Assembly: GCA_036898135.1 (NCBI GenBank)
Contig: CM072516.1
Span: forward strand, 25,097,744-25,161,743
Reading direction: 5' to 3'
Origin: Oncomelania hupensis
Lineage: Eukaryota > Mollusca > Gastropoda > Littorinimorpha > Pomatiopsidae
DNA: 64,000 bases
Position numbers and translations under genes: made by a program. Position 1 is the first letter of the stretch. The number at the start of each line of letters is the position of its first letter. The notes beneath the pieces were generated by a model. It made no database searches. It was not told the origin of the DNA and worked only from the letters and a program-made list of their open reading frames with translations. Below, in pieces: positions 11,690 through 23,530 of the stretch.

Positions 11690-11826
11690 TGTTAGATTGT
11701 AATAGTCCTTGTGTGCATGTATGTGTTCATAGGTGTCTGTTTAAATGCGTGAATCTGTATGTATGGTCTTTATCATCTTGATGAAAAAAGACGTTAATAA
11801 AACAACCAACCAACCAACCAACCAAT
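11690..11826 (+). mobile_element. 3' end of LINE family 2 with (CCAA)n tail
   Basis: Ends with TCTTTATCATCTTGATGA, GACGTTAATAAAACAACC and four CCAA units. It matches 25071-25155 and the minus-strand copy ending at 5812. Only the 3' UTR remains. Confidence 0.65.
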
Positions 11827-11857
11827 AAAAACGAATATCTAAGACAAACAGCTTGTT

Positions 11858-12012
11858 CTCATGGCCACGTCACCAGATCATCAGGCCTTAAAAAGACCAT
11901 CCCCTGCAAGGGTGGGTTGCTGAGGACAGAGAAAGATGGAGTATGCTGGTTAAACGATCATCTGTTTTGCCCTTACAACCTCCGAGTTACGGGATAGGAT
12001 AGGATAGGATTA
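11858..12012 (+). mobile_element. GGATA-tailed LINE, short 3' fragment
   Basis: Matches the last part of the copies at 24587-25070 and 42064-42797 (GGCCACGTCACCAGATCATC, GGTTGCTGAGGACAGAGAAA, CTCCGAGTTACGGGATAGG). It has an internal deletion after AAGACCATCC and ends in (GGATA) units. Confidence 0.8.
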
Positions 12013-12067
12013 TTATTACATTCTTTTCAACTCTTTCGGCGTTATCATGTAAATTTAACTCACTCCT

Positions 12068-12069
<2 letters not shown>

Positions 12070-12158
<89 letters not shown>

Positions 12159-12204
12159 TCTCTCTCTCACTCTCACTGTATCTGTGTGTGCGTGTGTGTG
12201 TGTG
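12070..12204. repeat. (CT)n then (GT)n microsatellite
   Basis: Long CT tract with two interruptions, then a short GT tract. Confidence 0.95.
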
Positions 12205-12385
12205 AAGGGAGTTGCCAGTGTAGTGCTTCTCATTTGAGGGTGCGAGGGCAACAGCGTGCTGTAAGCTTACCCGTGTATTATTCATAACTAGTGGTTTTTG
12301 TACCCTGGCAAGCCAGGGTACACATGATGCTGTTTAAAATGTAGACAGGGAGAACTTTTGTCTGCGAGTTTCATTTGGACGATGA

Positions 12386-12712
12386 TACCTCCCCATATCC
12401 CCCTTGATACCTCACCATACCCCCCCCCCTGATATCTCCCCGTTCCCCCCCCATGATGCCTCATCATACCCCCTTGATACCTCCCCGAACCCACTTGATA
12501 CCTCCCCATACCCCCTTGATTCCTTCCATACCCCCTTGGTTCCTAACTGTACCCTCCTTGATACTTCCCCGTTGATCGTTTCGCAGGTATGGATGAAAGG
12601 AATCGACCATCACCATATCCCCTTATAGATACCCGTATCCCCGTTATGCCTACCCATGCCCCTTTAAACCTACCCGTAGCCCCCTTTTACCTACACGTAC
12701 CACACCATCCCG
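12386..12712. repeat. Degenerate ~20-bp minisatellite (CCCCTTGATACCTCCCCATA)
   Basis: About 15 diverged units of CCCC(T)TTGATACCT/CCCCATACCC type. Unit length drifts between 18 and 23 bp, so it is old. Confidence 0.75.
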
Positions 12713-12718
12713 ATCCTT

Positions 12719-12728
12719 GGTAGTAGTA

Positions 12729-12789
<61 letters not shown>

Positions 12790-13006
12790 ATATAGAATAA
12801 TACAAATAGAAATCATAAAAAACGCCAAGGTTTTAAAATAAAATTTGATATAAGATAGTATAATTGTTATTATAAGAATAATAATAATTATTATTATTAG
12901 TTTATAAGTAATAATAATAATAATAATAATAATAATATTGAATATAGAATAATACAAATAGAAATCATAAAAAACACCAAGGTTTTAAAAGAAAATTTGA
13001 TATAAG

Positions 13007-13096
<90 letters not shown>

Positions 13097-13155
13097 TAAT
13101 AATAATAATAATAATAATATTAATAATAATAATAATTTATTATTATTAGTTTATA

Positions 13156-13224
<69 letters not shown>

Positions 13225-13226
13225 TT
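12719..13226. repeat. (TAA)n arrays with two copies of a ~60-bp block
   Basis: TAA tracts at 12729-12787, 12909-12938, 13008-13130 and 13158-13224 surround a block with AATACAAATAGAAATCATAA and CCAAGGTTTTAAAA (12790-12860 and 12948-13007). The block recurs at 13674-13730. Confidence 0.9.
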
Positions 13227-13570
13227 AAAGGTAAAAAGCCTAAATTAAAAAGAAAAATATCCATATTTTAGAGTACTAAAAAAAAAAAAATTTTAAGGGG
13301 CCGGGTGAGATTTGAACTTCGGTCGCACTGCACGGTAGGCGAATGGTTTTACTAACTAAGCTACCAACGCTTCCTAGAAATACCATCAATTTTTTGGTCT
13401 ATATGGGAAAACATGCTGAAACCTCAATTTGATTTTTAATGGAAGTGCGCGGAATGAGGCTATTACAGTTTGTGGACATTTTGTTTATTTATTTATCTCA
13501 GAAACGTTTAAACGTTCGGTAAGGAAATGTCGGCTAAAACGATTTCGCTGGTTTTGAGCACACAGCATGC
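13227..13570 (-). repeat. SINE-like repeat with tRNA-like block (copy 1)
   Basis: On the minus strand, 13375-13300 reads GCGTTGGTAGCTTAGTTAG and later GAAGTTCAAATCTCACC, which are A-box and B-box-like. The surrounding sequence (GGAAAACATGCTGAAACCTC, TTTGTGGACATTTTG, GTTTTGAGCACACAGCA) is repeated at 13906-14245. The tRNA-like part sits inside the unit, so this may be a compound element. Confidence 0.6.
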
Positions 13571-13615
13571 CTACTACTACTACTACTACTACTACTATTA
13601 CTACTACTACTACTT

Positions 13616-13672
<57 letters not shown>

Positions 13673-13747
13673 TTCAATACAAATAGAAATCATAAAAAAC
13701 ACCAAGGTTTTAAAAGAAAATTTGATATAATAATAATAATAATAATA

Positions 13748-13821
<74 letters not shown>

Positions 13822-13823
13822 GT

Positions 13824-13904
<81 letters not shown>

Positions 13905-13905
13905 T
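13571..13905. repeat. (TAC)n, 60-bp block, (TAA)n/(ATT)n
   Basis: The TAC tract at 13571-13672 is followed by the third copy of the 60-bp block. Complementary TAA and ATT tracts (13731-13905) then follow and can pair into a long hairpin. Confidence 0.9.
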
Positions 13906-14245
13906 AAAGGTAAAAAGTCTAAATTTTAAAAAAATCCATATTGTAGTGTTAAAAAAAAATTTAAAAAAAATATGGCCCGCGTGAGTATCGATCTTGGGTC
14001 GCCCGAAACCGTACGCGAAAGATTAACCCACTAAGCTACCAAGGCTTCGTAGAAAAACCATGAATTTTTTGGTCTATATGGGAAAACATGCTGAAACCTC
14101 AATTTGATTTTTAATGGAAGCGCGCGGAATGAGGCTATTGCAGTTTGTGGACATTTTGTTTATTTATTTATCTCAGAAACGGTTAAACGTTCGGTAAGGA
14201 AATGTCGGCTATAACGATTTGGCTGGTTTTGAGCACACAGCAGGC
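13906..14245 (-). repeat. SINE-like repeat with tRNA-like block (copy 2)
   Basis: Close copy of 13227-13570. Its tRNA-like block (14048-13975, minus strand) has diverged more strongly (GCCTTGGTAGCTTAGTGGG, CAAGATCGATACTCACG) than the flanks. Confidence 0.6.
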
Positions 14246-14648
14246 CGATCAGCAGCGCTCAGCACCTGCCCAGATCAGCGTCCATAGGAGACAAACTTTA
14301 TAGTAGAGGCGAAGAAGGACTTCCGGCTAAGCAATTTATATATATAGATGCAGTTTGACATGTAATTCTTCAAGTTTTTTCAGGTTGGAAAGTCTTTCAA
14401 GGAATCCACTGTGACAATGCTCCTTCGACAGATCCTTTTAACATTCACAGTGAGTATTTCCCCACAGACAAAAATAAGCTTACAACGAAAATGAAATCTA
14501 CTGAAAGTTACGAATAGGTTCCGTACTTTTTTTTGGCCTATTAATAGCACTGCTAGCTAACATTATTAAGCTAAATATAGCATCAACCAAAGCCGGTAAG
14601 AGATTGAACTTATACCAAAATTGCTCGGTAAGGCTTTTAGATTTAAGT

Positions 14649-14679
14649 TGATACCTCCGAGTTATTGGATAGGATAGGA
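14649..14679 (+). mobile_element. GGATA-tailed LINE, terminal 30 bp only
   Basis: ACCTCCGAGTTATTGGATAG followed by GGATA units on the plus strand. Seven bases later the same end recurs in opposite orientation. Confidence 0.7.
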
Positions 14680-14686
14680 TAAGAAA

Positions 14687-14945
14687 TCTATCCTATCCTA
14701 TCCTATCCCGTAACTCGGAGGTCGTAGGCGACACAGATGATCGTTTAACCAGCGTACTTCATCTTTCCCTGTCCTCAGCAACCCTCATGGTTTCGCTCAG
14801 TGTCAAACCAGTCTATTCTCGAATGTTGCCCTCCCACCTCTTTTTCGGTCTCCCTCTTCTTCTACCTCCTTGCACTGTGCCTTGCAGGATGGTCTCTGCA
14901 AGACCCGATGATCTGGTGACGTGGCCTATCCAGGCCTAAACCCCA
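14687..14945 (-). mobile_element. GGATA-tailed LINE, 3' fragment, minus strand
   Basis: Reverse complement of the same 3' region as in 24860-25070 (TATCC units, CCGTAACTCGGAGGT, AGATGATCGTTTAACCAGC, CTCTTCTTCTACCTCC). 5' truncated. It forms a tail-to-tail pair with 14649-14679. Confidence 0.85.
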
Positions 14946-15285
14946 ACATCAGCCTATGACGACAGCAATAGACCCTATTTTACCCTACCCCACCCTAGAC
15001 ACCAAAGACGCAGTACTCAATCGCGTGATTCACTAAGAAATGCGGTTACACGGCTATGATGTACCGCTAAAACAGGGGAAATCACTCCCTTGAGCAACGA
15101 AAGCCCATGTTATCATCGTTCATTGTAATAACAATGCGAATTTAACGATAAATCCGTTTTCGCCAAAAGTAAACAACGCCTTCGAATTGGGGCTTTTTAA
15201 GTCCTTGTAACTTGTAAGAGATAAAATAAAGATTTATTGAATTAAACTGAACTGAAAATAAGGTTAGTACGCCCTCCATAGGAGA

Positions 15286-15984
15286 TTGATTGATTTATTG
15301 TTGCTTTAGGTCCAGCGGACTCTTCCGAGCCAAATCAGGACCGGACAACCCCCGATCCGCATAAAAGATCTGCTGAAACAACCCCAGTGGGAAAATTGAA
15401 TGCCCTCCACCGGCCAGTCACTTTACAATAAAGACATCCCACGCGGGGGACGGCTGAGGGTTGACCTCAACTACGCGAACACCCCGGTTACAAAAACAAA
15501 ATAGAATACAAACATCATTATAAATCATCAATGAAACACATACATATAAAATGCCTATAGTGCTAAATAGTACAATCATAGGAAGCCCTAGTGACCACCC
15601 GGCAGAAAGCGTCCAACACTCCCAAGCTGATCCAACAGACCTCATACACAAACAAGGAGTCTTGTCCAGGAAGAGTTTTCAAGAAAAAAGGTAGGTCATT
15701 GATCTAGCGAAGAAGAAGATAGTATAGCAGAGTGAAGGACAGAGCAGGAATAGGAAAGAGTAAATGAGGAAGACAGCGACAGTGGGAATTTAAAGCACTA
15801 AATTTCCATAAAGTGGGGATACTATTTATACTGAAAACCCCCGGCACTCCAACGGGGGTACTGTTGCCGCAGTGAATCTGTCTTGCCTATAAAGGAAAGA
15901 CAGGTTTTCAACTGTGGCTTTCACTGTTCCCTTTATAGGTTTGAACAATCTACAGTGGCAAGATTGCTCATGACCCCAAGGGGT
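15286..15984 (-). mobile_element. Non-autonomous retroposon, copy 2 (699 bp)
   Basis: Same ends as copy 1 at 9806-10503. It is flanked by an 11-bp target-site duplication TCCATAGGAGA (15275-15285 and 15985-15995). Length is the same within one base. The plus-strand stretch from GCTTTAGGTCCAGCGGAC to CAAATCAGGACC is identical to the minus-strand LINE's 3' end at about 27462-27502. On the sense (minus) strand a TATAAATAG motif lies about 150 bp from the 5' end. No protein frame is conserved. Confidence 0.88.
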
Positions 15985-16008
15985 TCCATAGGAGATCCGA
16001 AATAGTGA

Positions 16009-16065
16009 CGATGATGATGATGATGATGATGACGACGACGACAATAACTACAACGATGATGATGG

Positions 16066-16098
<33 letters not shown>

Positions 16099-16210
16099 CG
16101 ACGACGATACAGTAACATGGTCAATGCTGTTACTATTTCTCTGTGTGTGTGTGGGGGGAGAGGGGAGGAGGGGTGTGGGTGTGTGTGCGTGTGTGTGTGT
16201 GTGTGTGCAT
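16009..16210. repeat. (GAT)n and (GT)n microsatellites
   Basis: GAT/GAC trinucleotide tract (16009-16106), then a GT tract after a G-rich stretch (16142-16207). Confidence 0.9.
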
Positions 16211-16274
16211 GTGGGCACACTTACAAAGTGTTATCTGTACAAATCAGTGAACATCTACATAATTTGTCTACTTT

Positions 16275-16410
16275 GACGTCAGAACAATGACCCGTTAGGG
16301 TTAGGGCTGGGTTAGAGTTAGGGTTAGGGTTCGAACACGTCAAAGTACCTAAAAATGGGGACGAAATATGACCCATTGTCAGCACAACGTATGTGGCGTT
16401 TCGGGAAAGA
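16275..16410 (-). repeat. ~150-bp repeat with TTAGGG-like core (copy 2)
   Basis: Inverted relative to 10885-11045. The core 16302-16331 holds several TTAGGG or near-TTAGGG units, flanked by GACGTCAGAACAATGACCC and CCCATTGTCAGCACAACG. A GT tract follows at 16440-16490, as a CA tract accompanies copy 1. Confidence 0.75.
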
Positions 16411-16489
16411 CATGATAATACTGTGTAAAAAAGCTGCGTAGGTGTTCGTGTGCGTGTGTGGGTGGGTGTGTGTGCGTGTGTTGTATTAA

Positions 16490-17860
16490 TATGTTACTTT
16501 CTTTTTTTACTTGCACTTGACTTATTTTTTTCTTTTATTTTTTTATTATTATTTTTTTAAAATTCCTCCTCCTCAAACTGATTTTTAAAATCATTGTTTT
16601 AAATTGCTCCAGGCATTTATGTCCCTTTTTAATCGACAGCTACTACATTGTGTAAAGTTTACTCTTGGGTGCATGTATATGTTTCTCGTTAGTAAGCTCA
16701 TTCATTTATTTCTTTATTACCTTTTTTTTCTTTTCGATGTTATTGCATTTGTTGTCTCTTATACTATAGTTATATGTTTGTTTTCTTTTTATTGTTGAGA
16801 AGATTAATTAATACACTTCTGTTTTCATTACTTTGCACTTGTTCCTGTTCGCCAGACATTTCATTGTTATTATTTGTCAAAGGATGGCACGTATTTAAGC
16901 TTTGCTTTTGTGTGCCCTTTATGTTCTCCATGCTTTGTTTGCTTGTCTCGTGAATAATAAAATCCTGTTTAAACCAATGCTGTTCTTATAAGCGGCAACC
17001 CTTGACAGGGTTTCTTCTGCCCTCCGTGCAGACGGGCGGCCATGAATAAACATGAAAACATCAGTCAGTGCACAACAACAAAAATAAATAAATAAATATG
17101 TGTGGTACGTCATTCTTGCGCTTCACTACATCAATCTACCCATCCCGCCCTTAACAACCCCCACCACCCCAAATTACGAGACATTCCCCTTCCTCCCCAC
17201 ACTCCCTCAACCCCATACTCAGTCCTTCTCCAACTTTCCCCATCTCCGCCCCCTTCTATGTCCCGGACTCACGATCCCTTCATCCGCCACTTCTTATCTC
17301 TCCCCCCCCCCCTCAACCCCTGATATGCGTCTTGTCTCTGACGTCACTGCATCCATCTTCAACCTCAACGTTTCTTCTATAGCTTCTCTTACATTATTCT
17401 AGTTCCCGAGCAAGCAGAGTGAAAACTTAACGCGTAAAGTTGCTGACATTGCGGGTGACCATTGCAGAGCCATTGACCCCCCCTCCCCTCCCTCCATACT
17501 TGTTTAACAGACGAGCACACCCCATAATTATGTGTCACATAGTCTTGACGTAGCATCATCCGCTATCAGGCCACATGTGGAAGAAACCCTTCAGTGTATG
17601 ATATTCTTTGTGTGGCATCGGTTGTATCTCTGGCACTATGTGGTACTTCGTTTTTCGATGGCATGATTACACATCGTTGAGGATCATATAATACGGGACT
17701 TGGCTTAGAGACAAGTGACAGAACTATGCAACACAAATGCGGTAACAAAATGATAGTTACATGTCTGCGCAAGTCAAAAGTTCTCCCCTCGTACCGAGAG
17801 ACGTGACTTCCTGTTCATCTTCTGCTTCTCCTGCTTTTATTCATTCTCCTCCTACTCCTC
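16490..17860. other. Unassigned DNA
   Basis: T-rich stretch, then a C-rich stretch (17120-17330). A (AAAT)n-like tail near 17083-17098 may be the end of an old retroposon. No gene supported. Confidence 0.4.
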
Positions 17861-17861
17861 C

Positions 17862-17951
17862 TCCTCCTTCTTCTTCTTCTTCTTCTTCTTCTTCTTCTTC
17901 TTCTTCTTCTTCTTCTTCTTCTTCTTCTTCTTCTTCTTCTTCTTCTTCTAA
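17862..17951. repeat. (TCT)n microsatellite
   Basis: Nearly pure TTC trinucleotide array. The poly-Ser frame is an artefact. Confidence 0.95.
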
Positions 17952-18371
17952 TGTAGAATGACCTGTGTATGGCTCTTGACATTTGCTGAACTTTGATGGT
18001 GGGGAAAAAAAGGCATTCGGAAGCTCTACCTACTTACCATTTCAAATCAGGTTCATGCCGGTAATACGCAAGACCAAGATGGAAAAGCATCCCATTCCCC
18101 AAAAGATGGAACCGCGGCTAACCCATCTACATGTGCACACTGAGTGTCAAGGACTCTCTAGCACTAAACTCCCAACAGATTTAGGACTCAAGTCAAGTCA
18201 AGTCAAGATAACTTTACAAAAGTACAGTGAAAATGTTGCGTGTTGCTTGTAAATTGTAAGACTCGACACATCACACACACAGAGAGAGAGAGGGTAGAAG
18301 ATTTGTGTGGTCCGGAAAGAGTGCTTGTTTTTAGCGGCGGAAGCAGATTTGTTCCCACATATAATGTTACC

Positions 18372-18690
18372 ACGAAGCGTTGTGGCCAAGTGGGCTAAGG
18401 CGGGACTAACTTGCCTTGTCCACAGGCGAGAAACCAATGGCGCCTGACAGGTGTGGAATCGGTCCAGCATCTGGGCGTTGTGTTTTTCCGAATATTATTT
18501 ACTTTCGACTCGGGCAACGTCTCGGGGGTTTTCTCCGGGTACTCCGGTTTCTCCCCCAGCAAAATTTCAAAAATACAACTAACGTTAGGTAGGTTGGGTT
18601 TGGGCGCGCCACAGGCTACGACTACGCCTCCCGCATGGGAGGCGGCCCGGAATTTCACGATAAAAAGGGACAATAAAGCGTTACCCAAAA
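18372..18690 (+). mobile_element. SINE with conserved central domain (copy 1)
   Basis: A tRNA Leu/Ser-like A-box (GTGGCCAAGTGGGCTAAGG) begins the unit; no good B-box follows. The central block GGGTTTTCTCCGGGTACTCC (about 18523-18543), then GGTTTCTCCC, recurs at 44511-44545. This block is typical of a broadly spread animal SINE superfamily. The MetaSINE group is a candidate I could not verify. The tail is unclear. Confidence 0.6.
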
Positions 18691-18699
18691 AAAAAATCC

Positions 18700-20015
18700 A
18701 AAAAAAGCCTTGCGCCGTGTATTTCATCGCGGTAGTCTTATTACCCACTACCGGCGCCGCGCAGAGAAATAGTCCAAGAGAAAATGAATACATGTATGTG
18801 GTGATTAAAATATTCTATCATATCAGTGCACTGGAAAGTCAGTATTGGTGTTTAGCAGAAGAGGTTTGCTGGATGACCAGAGCAGTGCGGATGCACCTTG
18901 CTGGTTTGAGTTGAGCTTGGGAATGTATTTATACTTTATTCTACGTTGACTACAGCGTTGTCGAGGGCTGTTTGTTGTTCACTGCAAGAGCTCATTCCTG
19001 ACAGTTTCAGAGCACTAAAAGTTAGAACTAGCCGGTTTAGACACAGCTTCTTCCCCGTGGCCGCCCTCTCAGTACCAGTGTCCTCAGTTATCCACAGAGC
19101 ATGAGGTGTTATACTTAAACGCCAATTTATTATTTGCGATAATGTGTTAGTGGTGCAATTCTGATTCTTTAATGTATTTTTTTCTTATTATGTATTTATG
19201 TATGTATCAGTATTTTATATCATTATGTTTTAATTTAGATACCCATGCGGGTATGCGTGAGTATGCGTGTGCGTGTGGGGGTTGCGAGTGGGCGTGCGCC
19301 TGTGCTTTACTCCTTAAATAACTTTTTTTTATCAGAGTATTTTAATGTTGTAATGTCCAGTGGTAGGTTGTTTGTTGTTGCAAAGGGACTGAATGTTTTA
19401 CCGCATCACCAAAACAAAATCCAATGTATTTTTGAATTCATTGGGTAATAAAGTGTTGGAATTGGACTTTGTTGGGACAAAGGAGATTCTTAATCTGATT
19501 CTTATTAACTAACACTAGAGAGTAATATAATATGTCACACAGATTAAAACTTGTAAATTTTGACCGCACCCGTCCTCTTTAAAAAAAACCAACAACAAAC
19601 AAACAAAATAAAAAAATAAGATAAATAAAAAGAAAGAAAGACGCTGAGAGGGACACAACTCACCGAGTACTCAAACTGGTGTCAAGCAGTTCCTTGTACC
19701 CTCAACAGTCTCAGATACTCAATACACTACATATATGTTGACTTGGCGGCTGAATTTGCAAAAGACCAGATGCGCAGTCTTTTCGGGGGAAAAGTTTTGC
19801 GATCCGTCTTTGCCTCGTGTCTTTTCCCCAGGGCCTGATAACATGGGCCTGCGCTTACTTGTGAAATATGCATGCCAAACAAGCTTATACTAGTAGGCTG
19901 CAAAGACTTGAACAGTTCTGTCACTGTTATTGGTGAAGCAGATTCTCTGCACTTTTTAAAAGGCCGCTGGTTTGTGTCAATGGATATATATATATATAGA
20001 GAGAGAGATGATGAC
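18700..20015. other. Unassigned DNA
   Basis: No credible exon. There is a short (TATA)n at 19986-20000. Frames seen here have no recognisable domain. Confidence 0.4.
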
Positions 20016-20017
20016 GA

Positions 20018-20110
20018 ATCGTTTTTATATAGAGCTTTTCCAGCTAAAGAGCAGCTCAAGGCATTAGCCAAAAACAAGAGCTAACTGAAGCCGCCCAAAG
20101 GCGCCGATTT
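20018..20110 (+). repeat. GCTTTTCCAGCT... interspersed repeat (copy 1)
   Basis: AGAGCTTTTCCAGCTAAAGA, GCAGCTCAAGGC, CTAACTGAAGCCGCCC. Related copies lie at 25345-25430 and, more diverged, at 54115-54195. The first half can fold (AGAGCTTTTCCAGCT / AGCAGCTC). Confidence 0.6.
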
Positions 20111-22035
20111 CTTTTAGAACAAATCGTAACATTGCAATTGTAGCATCGAACCACTAAACAGATTGCCCATTACATTCTGTCAATGCCTATGATACAATAC
20201 AGTGGATTCCTGTACTGTTTTTGCGTGCGTTCTTCTTTCTTCTCCGAACGGTTAAGGCTATATACGTAATCGAATGCGAAACCTAGTACTGCTATTAAAA
20301 GCGATGTTCTGACATAGTACACGAGTACATGTAATAATACATTATTATAGGCGTTGTAAGAATTTAATGTAGTCTCCTTTGCGGTGCACTGCTACCCTTG
20401 CCGCGCAATTTCAATATAATTTACAAGACTCAATATCCGCATTCCAAAAACAAAGATATTAAGCACCAAGAAAGACAGCTTATTCATTTTCACATTCGGT
20501 GTATGTTGTATGCTGGTTATACGATCTCCCCTTCCTGCCCGCACATTTCCGTTTTATTTATTGTTTTATTCATTGTTTTTAGCTCACTTCAACGGACATC
20601 GCTTCTTCCTGACTTTTATTCTTAAAACAATGACATCAGACAACCTCGTCCTTCTCGGTGCAATATCACAGTTTTCTCGGAGAAATGCGTTTGTACACCA
20701 GATGCTGTGTATAGTAAACTAGAGCATTTTCTTGCATACTGTAACAAATCGAAGTTGGACCGAAATGCAATACACCTCAGGTAGGCAGGAATAGCACAGG
20801 ACGTCTATTTAGGGAAAAGCTAACAAGGATATTATTGAAATCGTATCCATCTGCAAACGAACCAAACCTTCCGTAGGTAATAGTATTTAGCGTCTGCCAA
20901 TCCTGAATGTCAGAAAAAGACACAAAAAAAGTAACTGAAAAAAGGGACACATCGAGCAGGAGTTTTCGTACAGTTTTATCGAGTTTTAGATATCTGAATT
21001 AACATACTTCTTTATTTATTTAATTCACAACTGTGATATTAGACACAGCGAATGTTGAATTAATTTTTTCATAATTTGTTATTAATGTAGCCGAGCGGAG
21101 TATTTGACTCCCGTCTCTCGGCCACCACCGTGAGAACACAGTCCGACCCGAGCTGTTATTTTCATTTATCCCTCGTAAGAGAGACAGAATTGGCAAAAGG
21201 TCTCCTCTCTGAAAATCCTTATCGGGAAGAGAGGGGACCATAAACTGATTTTAAAAATAAAAAAAGAGGGACATCAAAATATTTGCCCTGCAAGGCGGTG
21301 AAGCGTGGTTGGTAGTAAACCGGGTTGCCGGCTACTACTGCCACGACACTCTTCTGCAAAGTCGCTGCCACCGACTTGCATAAAATGCCTGCCGACAATG
21401 TAGTCCCGCTCACCACCAAAAGCAGAAGACGAATGGTCAGCCGGGGAGAACAAATGTCGTGTCGCCTTGTCCTGCCTAATCCAATGGCCACACCAAAGGA
21501 TTCTGCACAGCAGGAGGCACCCAAGACTAGTCTAACCAAAAAAATTTAAGGTAGACAACTTCTCTCCCAAGCCCGAACCAGTCGTCTCCCATTCCGCCAT
21601 TTTTACGAAATCTAAACTGATCTAAACTGACCTAATTTGGAGATAACATGGTCAGTGGTTTATAGTTAAAAAAAAACAAACAAACAACTTCTATTTCTTC
21701 GTCTCCTCCTCCTCCTCTTCCTCATTTTTCCTTTTTTCGTGCTCTTCTTCTCATCGTGGTTCGTCCCATTTTATACCAATCAAAAAGTGTTTAATTCACA
21801 ATCGCTGACACCTGTGCAAGCGGCTTAAACTTTAAATCATCATCATCATCAACATCATCAGCATGTAACCAAGTCCACGGTTTGGCCTTTAGCGGGCTTG
21901 ACTTGTTGAAAATAGTCTGTTTAAAATTATACTTCATCCACTTTTGAACTGCAGAACATGAACAATGATTTTCCAGTTAGCAGAGAACAAAAAAATGTTT
22001 CCAAGCGAATTAAATGGATAAGAGATTGCGAAATG

Positions 22036-22040
<5 letters not shown>
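20111..22040. other. Unassigned DNA
   Basis: No gene I can support. A minus-strand frame at 21219-21539 has no recognised domain. (ATC)n-like steps occur near 21840-21860. Confidence 0.4.
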
Positions 22041-22081
<41 letters not shown>

Positions 22082-22115
22082 CACACGCACACACACACAC
22101 CCACACCCACACACA
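22041..22115. repeat. (AC)n microsatellite
   Basis: Nearly pure AC tract with a few CG and CC steps. Confidence 0.95.
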
Positions 22116-22435
22116 AAAGGTTCATAATGATCATGGCCGATGGCGATCTGTATTTATGTCTTAAAATAGCTCTGTTTGCACGTCTATTGCAAAACTGTCA
22201 GCGCATTTATCTAGCTATTTTAGCGACAACCAACATACCAGTTGTTGTTTAACAGTTGGCAGTTTAAAATTGTTTAAATATCATTCCTTAGCGTTTCAAA
22301 ACACGGATCTGTTTTGACATTCTTAATTAAGGCCTAAGATTCCATAATTTGGTCAGTGCATTATTTATTTGCTAGTATATACTTATTTAGTTACTGTTGG
22401 GTAATCCGACGCAAAAACAGCTAACTTCAAATTTA

Positions 22436-22549
<114 letters not shown>

Positions 22550-22990
22550 CTCTTTTTCTTTAAAAAGAAGTACTGTGAGGATAATTTTTTAAAATTTATT
22601 TAGAATTTTGTTATTGCACAAAAAAGATAATTTATCTACTTTCTAAATATAACTAGTGGATGATTCTGTTTAGTATTGATATTATAACGTAGCCGTTGTT
22701 TGCACATCTTTTGCATCATGCGATACCAGACACGCGCGCTCGCTTTGGGTTTACCATCGCCTCCAGCAAAAAAGAAACAATGGCCACGGTGTGTGAACAT
22801 TGTTAGATCTATTCTTGCTATAATAATACCAATAATACAGACTTCTCGGAACATTTTCCTTTTCGGGTCTCTTCACCCGATCTAAAGTTAAAGTTAGTTT
22901 TAAAAAAATAATAATAAAGTAAGTTTTCCAATTTCCCGCAATTCCCTGGTCTCCAGCTCAAAACTGCGCAAAGGACTGATTTCAAATTAA

Positions 22991-23132
22991 AATGAGAGAG
23001 GGAGAGAAGAGAATAAGGGAGGGAAGACAGAGAATTTTATAATTAACAAAATAAGATAGAGAGAAATAAAAAGATAAAGAGTGAGAAAGTTAATAAGAGA
23101 GAGAAAGAGAGAGAGGGGGAGAGAGAGAGAGA

Positions 23133-23228
<96 letters not shown>

Positions 23229-23474
23229 CATGTTCGAAGTCTTGATAGTATTTGTTACTCGTGCGATCGAAATTCGGGTTGCCTTTAGCAGGGAATGCAA
23301 TGCAGCCACAGATCAGCGCCAGAAAGAACCAAGAGCAAAGAACGTACTTGTAGTGCTTGCAGGGCGTGCATTTTGTATCTGACAATCACCCATCTGTGAA
23401 ATGAGCGTCAGGATCTTTAATGGCCGTGCTACTGATTACCTACGTGCCTAGACTGAACCTCGGTGTATACTCTC

Positions 23475-23520
<46 letters not shown>

Positions 23521-23530
23521 GGGAGAGATG
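22991..23530. repeat. Two (GA)n microsatellites
   Basis: GA tracts at 23098-23226 and 23479-23528 within purine-rich DNA. The Ser/Leu and Arg/Glu frames are artefacts. The 250 bp between them hold no gene. Confidence 0.9.

Larger units (their letters stand above)
14520..15110 (-). repeat. ~300-bp interspersed repeat (copy B), split by LINE pieces
   Basis: On the minus strand the order is GGGAGTGATTTCCCC, CACGCGATT, TTGGTGTCTAGG, GGGTCTATT, then after the LINE insertion CCGAGCAA, ACCGGCTTTGG, GCTATTAATAGGC. The same order is uninterrupted at 42798-43075. The GGATA-tailed LINE pieces at 14649-14945 therefore landed inside this unit. Confidence 0.65.

Noticed and set aside
16919..17113. 64-codon minus-strand frame near an (AAAT) tail
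   Set aside because: No domain; the tail suggests an old retroposon but its body could not be matched to anything.
21219..21539. 106-codon minus-strand frame
   Set aside because: No recognisable domain, start context or splice pattern; not enough to call a gene.
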